The notes beneath the pieces were generated by a model. The model did not search any database. It saw nothing but the letters and a program-made list of their open reading frames with translations, and was not told the DNA's origin. Below, piece by piece: positions 60,042 to 64,000 of a stretch of DNA of 64,000 bases (the first letter of the stretch is position 1; every line of letters begins with the position of its first letter). This DNA comes from Kribbella amoyensis (GTDB taxonomy: Bacteria; Actinomycetota; Actinomycetes; Propionibacteriales; Kribbellaceae). The stretch is taken from NCBI RefSeq assembly GCF_007828865.1, contig NZ_VIVK01000001.1, forward strand, positions 2,976,001-3,040,000. The letters run 5' to 3'. The position numbers were made by a program, and so were the translations under genes.

Positions 60042-60144
60042 CCGTGGTTCCCCCCCACCGACAGTCATCAGGCCCCCCTGGCCTGTCACCTTCCTACCGG
60101 CGAACCCGCCATGACGGAAGAGCTCACCACCAGCACAAGAGGGT

Positions 60145-61572
60145 TCAGATGGCCGACGCCTCGACGGCGAGCGCGCGGAGCTTCTCGTACCTGGGACGCA
60201 GCTCGGCGACCCGGGCGGCTTCCTCGGGGACCGGTTTGAGCGACTCGCCACCCGGCTCGGGGGAGAGGCCGAGCGCGACCGCGGCGGCGCCCCGGGCGCC
60301 CACCTCGGCCTCGGCGCAGACCGTCGTCGGCCGGGCGAAGGTCGCGGTCAGACAGCGCCGCCACCACGCGGACGCGTCGATCCCGCCGCCGCCCAGGACC
60401 ACCTCGAGCTCGCGGCCGAAGAGCGAGTCCAGCATCCGCAGCCCGCGATCGATCTCCAGCGACGCACCCTGCAGGGACGCCGCGAGCAGATCGGCGCCGG
60501 TGTCGTCGAAGGACAGGCCGAAGTAGACACCGGACGCGCTCGGGACCGTGGCCGGCGGCCGGGTCCCGGCGTGGAACGGGATCGCCACCACGTGCGACGA
60601 CCCGATCTCGACCCCGGTCGGTTCCTGCTGGTCCTTGTCCAGCTTGAGCACGCTGGTCAGCCAGGCGTGCAGGTTCCCCGCGGCCGAGAACGCCATCCCG
60701 GTCACGGCCCGCTCGTCGTCGACGCGGTACCGCCACAGCTCCCACGGCAGCTCGGGCGCGTTGTCGATCGGATGCACGACGCGGACCGCGGCCGACGTGC
60801 CGACGGTGACCGCCGCGGTCGTCTCGTCGTACCCACCGGTGCCGACGTTCGACGCCGCGCCGTCGCCGGTGGGCGGGTGGATCGGTACGCCGACCAGCCC
60901 GGGCCAGCGACGCGCGTACTCCGCGGAGAGCGCGGCCGTCCAGCCGGTCGGCACGATCGCGGGCAACTCACCGGCCGAAGCGCCCGCGATCGCCAGCGCC
61001 TCCTCGTCGTACCGGCCGGTGGCCAGGTCGAGCGAACCGGTGCCGGAGGCCACCGAGACCGAGGTGACCCGCTCGCCGGTCAGCCGCTCCAGGACGAGGT
61101 CGGGCAGCCCGGCGAACGCGGTGGCCGCGACCTCCTTCCGCAGCCACGGGATCCGCCGCGGCCAGTACAACCGGTGCAGCCAGGCCCCGGTGCGAGCGTG
61201 GTACGCGTGCTCGTCGAAGTCCTTGCCCAGCACCGGATCGACGGACCGGGTGTCCGCCCAGGTGATCACCGGCGTGAGCGGTTCGCCCTTGGTGCCGAGG
61301 GCAACGATCGAGTGCCACTGGGTGGACAGCACGATCGCGGTGATGTCGACGAGGTGGCCGTTCTGCTGCAACTCGTCCAGGCAGCCGAGCAGGCCTTCGA
61401 CGTACGCGTGCAGGTCCAGCGTCGCCGAGCCGCCGGCCCCGTACGTGGGGCTGATCCTGTGCCGCGCCAGCGCTCCCGGGACCGGGGCGGCGTCGTCCGC
61501 GGACAGCACCAACGCCCGTGCCGACGACGTCCCGAGGTCGAGCGCCAGCACCCGGCCGTCAGTCGTCGGCAT
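60145..61572 (-). CDS. FGGY family carbohydrate kinase (gluconokinase-like)
   Basis: A 475-aa FGGY kinase: ATP/substrate motifs [17 protein letters not shown] (about 8-24), [12 protein letters not shown] (about 83-94), WADTRS (about 105) and the C-terminal [17 protein letters not shown] and [12 protein letters not shown]. Similar to gluconate or xylulose kinases; which sugar is phosphorylated is unclear. Its ATG at 61572 lies inside the end of the trehalose-phosphate synthase gene, an overlap of 14 nt, so both are translated from one mRNA. Confidence 0.9.
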   Translation of the reverse strand: MPTTDGRVLALDLGTSSARALVLSADDAAPVPGALARHRISPTYGAGGSATLDLHAYVEGLLGCLDELQQNGHLVDITAIVLSTQWHSIVALGTKGEPLTPVITWADTRSVDPVLGKDFDEHAYHARTGAWLHRLYWPRRIPWLRKEVAATAFAGLPDLVLERLTGERVTSVSVASGTGSLDLATGRYDEEALAIAGASAGELPAIVPTGWTAALSAEYARRWPGLVGVPIHPPTGDGAASNVGTGGYDETTAAVTVGTSAAVRVVHPIDNAPELPWELWRYRVDDERAVTGMAFSAAGNLHAWLTSVLKLDKDQQEPTGVEIGSSHVVAIPFHAGTRPPATVPSASGVYFGLSFDDTGADLLAASLQGASLEIDRGLRMLDSLFGRELEVVLGGGGIDASAWWRRCLTATFARPTTVCAEAEVGARGAAAVALGLSPEPGGESLKPVPEEAARVAELRPRYEKLRALAVEASAI

Positions 61573-62956
61573 GCAGAGCCTGCAGGAACGAGGCGGCCCA
61601 GACGTTCACGTCGTGCGCGGCCAGGTGCTTGCGCATCGCCTTCATCCGGCGGCCGAGCTGGCGGTCGTCGGTGTTCATCGCGTCGACGATGGTGTCCTTC
61701 ATCCCGTTGATGTCGTGCGGGTTCACCAGGAACGCCTGCCGGAACTCGTCCGCCGCGCCGGCGAACTCGCTCAGCACCAGCGCGCCGGTGTCGTCGTGCC
61801 GGCAGGCCACGTACTCCTTGGCGACCAGGTTCATCCCGTCCCGCAGCGGCGTCACCACGGCGACGTCGGCGGCCCGGAACAACGCGGCCATCTCGGTCCG
61901 CGAGTACGAGGTGTGCAGGTAGTTGATCGCGGGCGTGCCGATCCGGCCGTGCTCGCCGTTGATCCGGCCGACCAGCAGCTCGATCTCGTCCCGCAGCACC
62001 CGGTACTGCTCGACCCGTTCCCGGGACGGGGTGGCGACCTGGACGAAGACGGCGTCGTCGACCGAGACCCGGCCCTCGTCGAGCAGCTCGCCGAACGCGC
62101 GCATCCGTTGCCGGATGCCCTTGGTGTAGTCGAGCCGGTCGACGCCGAGCAGGATGTGCGCCGGGTTGCCGACCTCCGCGCGGATCTCCTGCGCCCGCGC
62201 CTCGGTCTCCGGCTGCCGGGCCAGTTGCTCGAGCTCGCCGACGTCGATCGAGATCGGGAACGCCTTGGCCCGGACGATCCGGTCGTCGGGCAGGTGGATC
62301 CTGTCGCCGCGGGTGCGCAAGCCCATCCGGTTGCGGGCCAGCCGGGCGAAGTTCGAGGCGGCGCCGGGACGCTGGAAGCCGACCAGGTCCGAGCCCATCA
62401 GCCCGTCCAGGATCTGCCGCCGCCACGGCATCTGCGCGAACAGCTCGGTCGGCGGGAACGGGATGTGCAGGAAGAAGCCGATCCGAACGTCCGGCCGGAG
62501 TCGGCGCAGCATCGCCGGCACCAGCTGCAGCTGGTAGTCGTGCACCCAGACCACCGCGTTGTCGTCGGCGGCGTCCGCGGCGGCCTCCGCGAACCGCCGG
62601 TTCACCGCGACGTACGCCTCCCACCACTCCCGGTGGAACTCCGGCGGCACGATCACGTCGTGGTACAGCGGCCACAGGGTCGCGTTGGAGAAACCCTCGT
62701 AGTACAGCTCGACGTCCTCGGCCGACAGCGTCACCGGGACCAGGTGCATCCCGTCGGTGTCGAACGGGTCGACCTTCTCGTCCTTGCCGCCGGTCCAGCC
62801 GATCCAGGCGCCGCGGTGGCGCTGCATCACCGGGGCGAGGGCGGTGACCAGTCCGCCGGGGCTGCGCCGCCACGCAGTACTGCCGTCGGGCATCTCGATG
62901 CGGTCGACCGGCAATCGGTTGGCCACTACCACGAAGGAACTGCGTCCACTCGGCAT
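61559..62956 (-). CDS. otsA: Trehalose-6-phosphate synthase
   Basis: A 465-aa GT20 glycosyltransferase that joins UDP- or other NDP-glucose with glucose-6-phosphate to give trehalose-6-phosphate. Motifs: [11 protein letters not shown] (about 9-19), [15 protein letters not shown] (about 136-150), FFLHIPFPP (about 159), [10 protein letters not shown] (about 273) and [18 protein letters not shown] (about 363). Length is that of bacterial OtsA. No otsB phosphatase gene is seen beside it. ATG 62956 lies 6 nt after the oxidoreductase stop, and the kinase overlaps downstream. Confidence 0.94.
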   Translation of the reverse strand: MPSGRSSFVVVANRLPVDRIEMPDGSTAWRRSPGGLVTALAPVMQRHRGAWIGWTGGKDEKVDPFDTDGMHLVPVTLSAEDVELYYEGFSNATLWPLYHDVIVPPEFHREWWEAYVAVNRRFAEAAADAADDNAVVWVHDYQLQLVPAMLRRLRPDVRIGFFLHIPFPPTELFAQMPWRRQILDGLMGSDLVGFQRPGAASNFARLARNRMGLRTRGDRIHLPDDRIVRAKAFPISIDVGELEQLARQPETEARAQEIRAEVGNPAHILLGVDRLDYTKGIRQRMRAFGELLDEGRVSVDDAVFVQVATPSRERVEQYRVLRDEIELLVGRINGEHGRIGTPAINYLHTSYSRTEMAALFRAADVAVVTPLRDGMNLVAKEYVACRHDDTGALVLSEFAGAADEFRQAFLVNPHDINGMKDTIVDAMNTDDRQLGRRMKAMRKHLAAHDVNVWAASFLQALHADD

Positions 62957-62962
62957 CTGCTG

Positions 62963-63961
62963 TTATCCACCCAGGTATTCGTCGTCGCCGGGGTACCGGA
63001 CCCCGATCTGTCTACGGGTCTCGTCGAGCAACTCGAGAATCTCGATCGTCGCGGCGTGCGGGAGGACGGGACACTCCACCAGCCCGGCCCGCAGTGCACG
63101 CATCACTTCCGCCGCCTCGTAGTGGTACCCGAGGCCATGCGTCTCGACGTCGATCCGCTCCTCGCCCGCCGCGGTGCTGCGCACGTAGTACGGCGGGTGG
63201 TGGAAGCGGTGCGGGAGCAGCAGGCTGCCGTCCGGGCCGCTGACCGAGGCGGTCCACGGATTCTGCGAGCGCAGGCCGCAGGTCAGCGCGGCGACCGCAC
63301 CGGAGTCGTACCGCCAGGCCATCGCCACGTTCAGGTCGATGCCGTCGGCGTTCAGCGAGCCGACCGCCTTGACCTCGTCCGGCCGGCCGAGTGCCATCTG
63401 CACGAACGTCATCGGGTAGATGCCGCCGTCCATCAGCGAGCCGCCGCCGAGGGCCGGGTCGAGCAGCCGGGCCGGGAGTACGGGCTTGTGGAAGCCGAAG
63501 TCGGCCAGCGCCTCCATCGGCTCGCCGATCACGCCCTTCTCCAGGTCCGCGAACATCGCCTGGACGACCGGGTTCGTCCGCATCCACATCGCCTCGGCGA
63601 ACAGCGTGTTCGTCTCCCGGGCGACCGCGACCAGGTCCTCGGCCTGCCGCGCGGTCAGCGTCACCGGCTTCTCGCAGAGCACCGCGATCCCGGCCTGCAG
63701 AGCGGCACGGGCGATCGCGTAGTGCTGCGGATGCGGGGTCCCGATGTAGAGGGCGTCCACGGTGCCGGAGTCGATCAGCCGCCGGTAGTCGTCGAACCGG
63801 TGCTCGATCCCGAACGTCTCGGCGAAGGCGTTCGCGGAGTCCTGCGACCGCGACGCGACAGCGGTCACCACGGCGTCGTCGAGGAGCGCGAGGTCCTTGG
63901 TGAAGGACGTCGAGATGTTGCCGGTGGCAACTACACCCCAGCGGACCTGATCTATACCCAC
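62963..63961 (-). CDS. Gfo/Idh/MocA family oxidoreductase
   Basis: A 332-aa NAD(P)-dependent sugar dehydrogenase. RWGVVATGNISTSFTKDL (about 7-24) is the Rossmann loop, VLCEKPVTLT (about 96-105) carries the EKP lysine, and AEAMWMRTNP, FGFHKP and GGIYPM fit the dimeric dihydrodiol/1,5-anhydro-type group. First visible gene of an operon with otsA and the kinase, reading from the right edge. GTG 63961 follows GGAG by about 9 nt; the remaining 39 bases to the edge show nothing else. Confidence 0.88.
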   Translation of the reverse strand: MGIDQVRWGVVATGNISTSFTKDLALLDDAVVTAVASRSQDSANAFAETFGIEHRFDDYRRLIDSGTVDALYIGTPHPQHYAIARAALQAGIAVLCEKPVTLTARQAEDLVAVARETNTLFAEAMWMRTNPVVQAMFADLEKGVIGEPMEALADFGFHKPVLPARLLDPALGGGSLMDGGIYPMTFVQMALGRPDEVKAVGSLNADGIDLNVAMAWRYDSGAVAALTCGLRSQNPWTASVSGPDGSLLLPHRFHHPPYYVRSTAAGEERIDVETHGLGYHYEAAEVMRALRAGLVECPVLPHAATIEILELLDETRRQIGVRYPGDDEYLGG

Positions 63962-64000
63962 TGTGTGAACTCCGGGGTCGGGAACGGGCCGTGTGCCTTG

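Noticed and set aside
1-64000. tRNA or rRNA genes
   Set aside because: No cloverleaf-like segment or conserved rRNA stretch was recognised in the gaps; a tRNAscan run would settle it.

Overview
The window is very GC-rich and has the codon habits, GTG/TTG starts and gene families of an actinobacterium. These include AfsR/SARP, SigE-family sigma, GAF-ANTAR, LCP and IS110 proteins, sugar ABC importers without their own ATPase, and GH127. The mix most resembles Kribbella or another Nocardioidaceae member. That placement is inference from gene content, not a database result. About 54 protein-coding genes are supported. I found no rRNA, tRNA or CRISPR array.

Layout. 0.2-4.2 kb: an SdhA/FrdA-type flavoprotein without partner subunits, a TipAL-like MerR regulator with a VOC protein behind a MerR-type operator, and a methyltransferase. 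4.2-11.8 kb: a block resembling a hypoxia/dormancy (DosR-type) regulon, with an Acg-type nitroreductase, a GNAT/acyl-CoA synthetase fusion, a universal stress protein, a DUF4389 membrane protein and a zinc alcohol dehydrogenase. Both divergent promoter regions of the block carry matches to a GGGAC-N4-GTCCC box. 11.8-23.4 kb: carbohydrate use, with a CE7 esterase, an APC transporter, GH127 arabinofuranosidase, a LacI regulator, a dehydrogenase, a Gfo/Idh/MocA enzyme and an ABC sugar importer (binding protein plus two permeases). Related palindromes lie before GH127 and before the dehydrogenase-ABC operon.

23.5-34.9 kb: signalling and housekeeping genes. These are GAF-ANTAR, a small protein resembling part of GyrA, an SGNH hydrolase, Ogt, a SigE-type sigma, a large AfsR-type regulator, a TrmH methyltransferase, a small Cys-rich protein, MOSC, PfpI, a sortase, a second methyltransferase and an SDR. 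35.0-38.4 kb: three tandem paralogues of the YpfJ-type neutral zinc metallopeptidase, the first of which has lost its zinc-binding residues. 38.4-47.1 kb: GNAT, an MscS-like channel with a Gln/Gly-rich tail, an XRE regulator, a small RHH-like protein, a 19-bp tandem repeat array, a ROK regulator and an asymmetric heterodimeric ABC exporter.

47.1-64.0 kb: uracil-DNA glycosylase, an LCP-YndJ-DUF1990 operon, AraC with a PhyH dioxygenase, HU, an IS110 insertion sequence, a secreted beta-propeller, an M13 peptidase, an 83-nt nested inverted repeat, aminopeptidase P, PanD, a secreted two-domain neocarzinostatin-like protein, and an operon of Gfo/Idh/MocA, OtsA and an FGGY kinase that runs to the window edge.

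The observations I rate highest are the metallopeptidase array with an apparent pseudoenzyme, the DosR-like divergent promoters, the GyrA-like mini-protein, the 83-nt nested inverted repeat, and the IS110 element with flanking direct repeats and a structured non-coding end.
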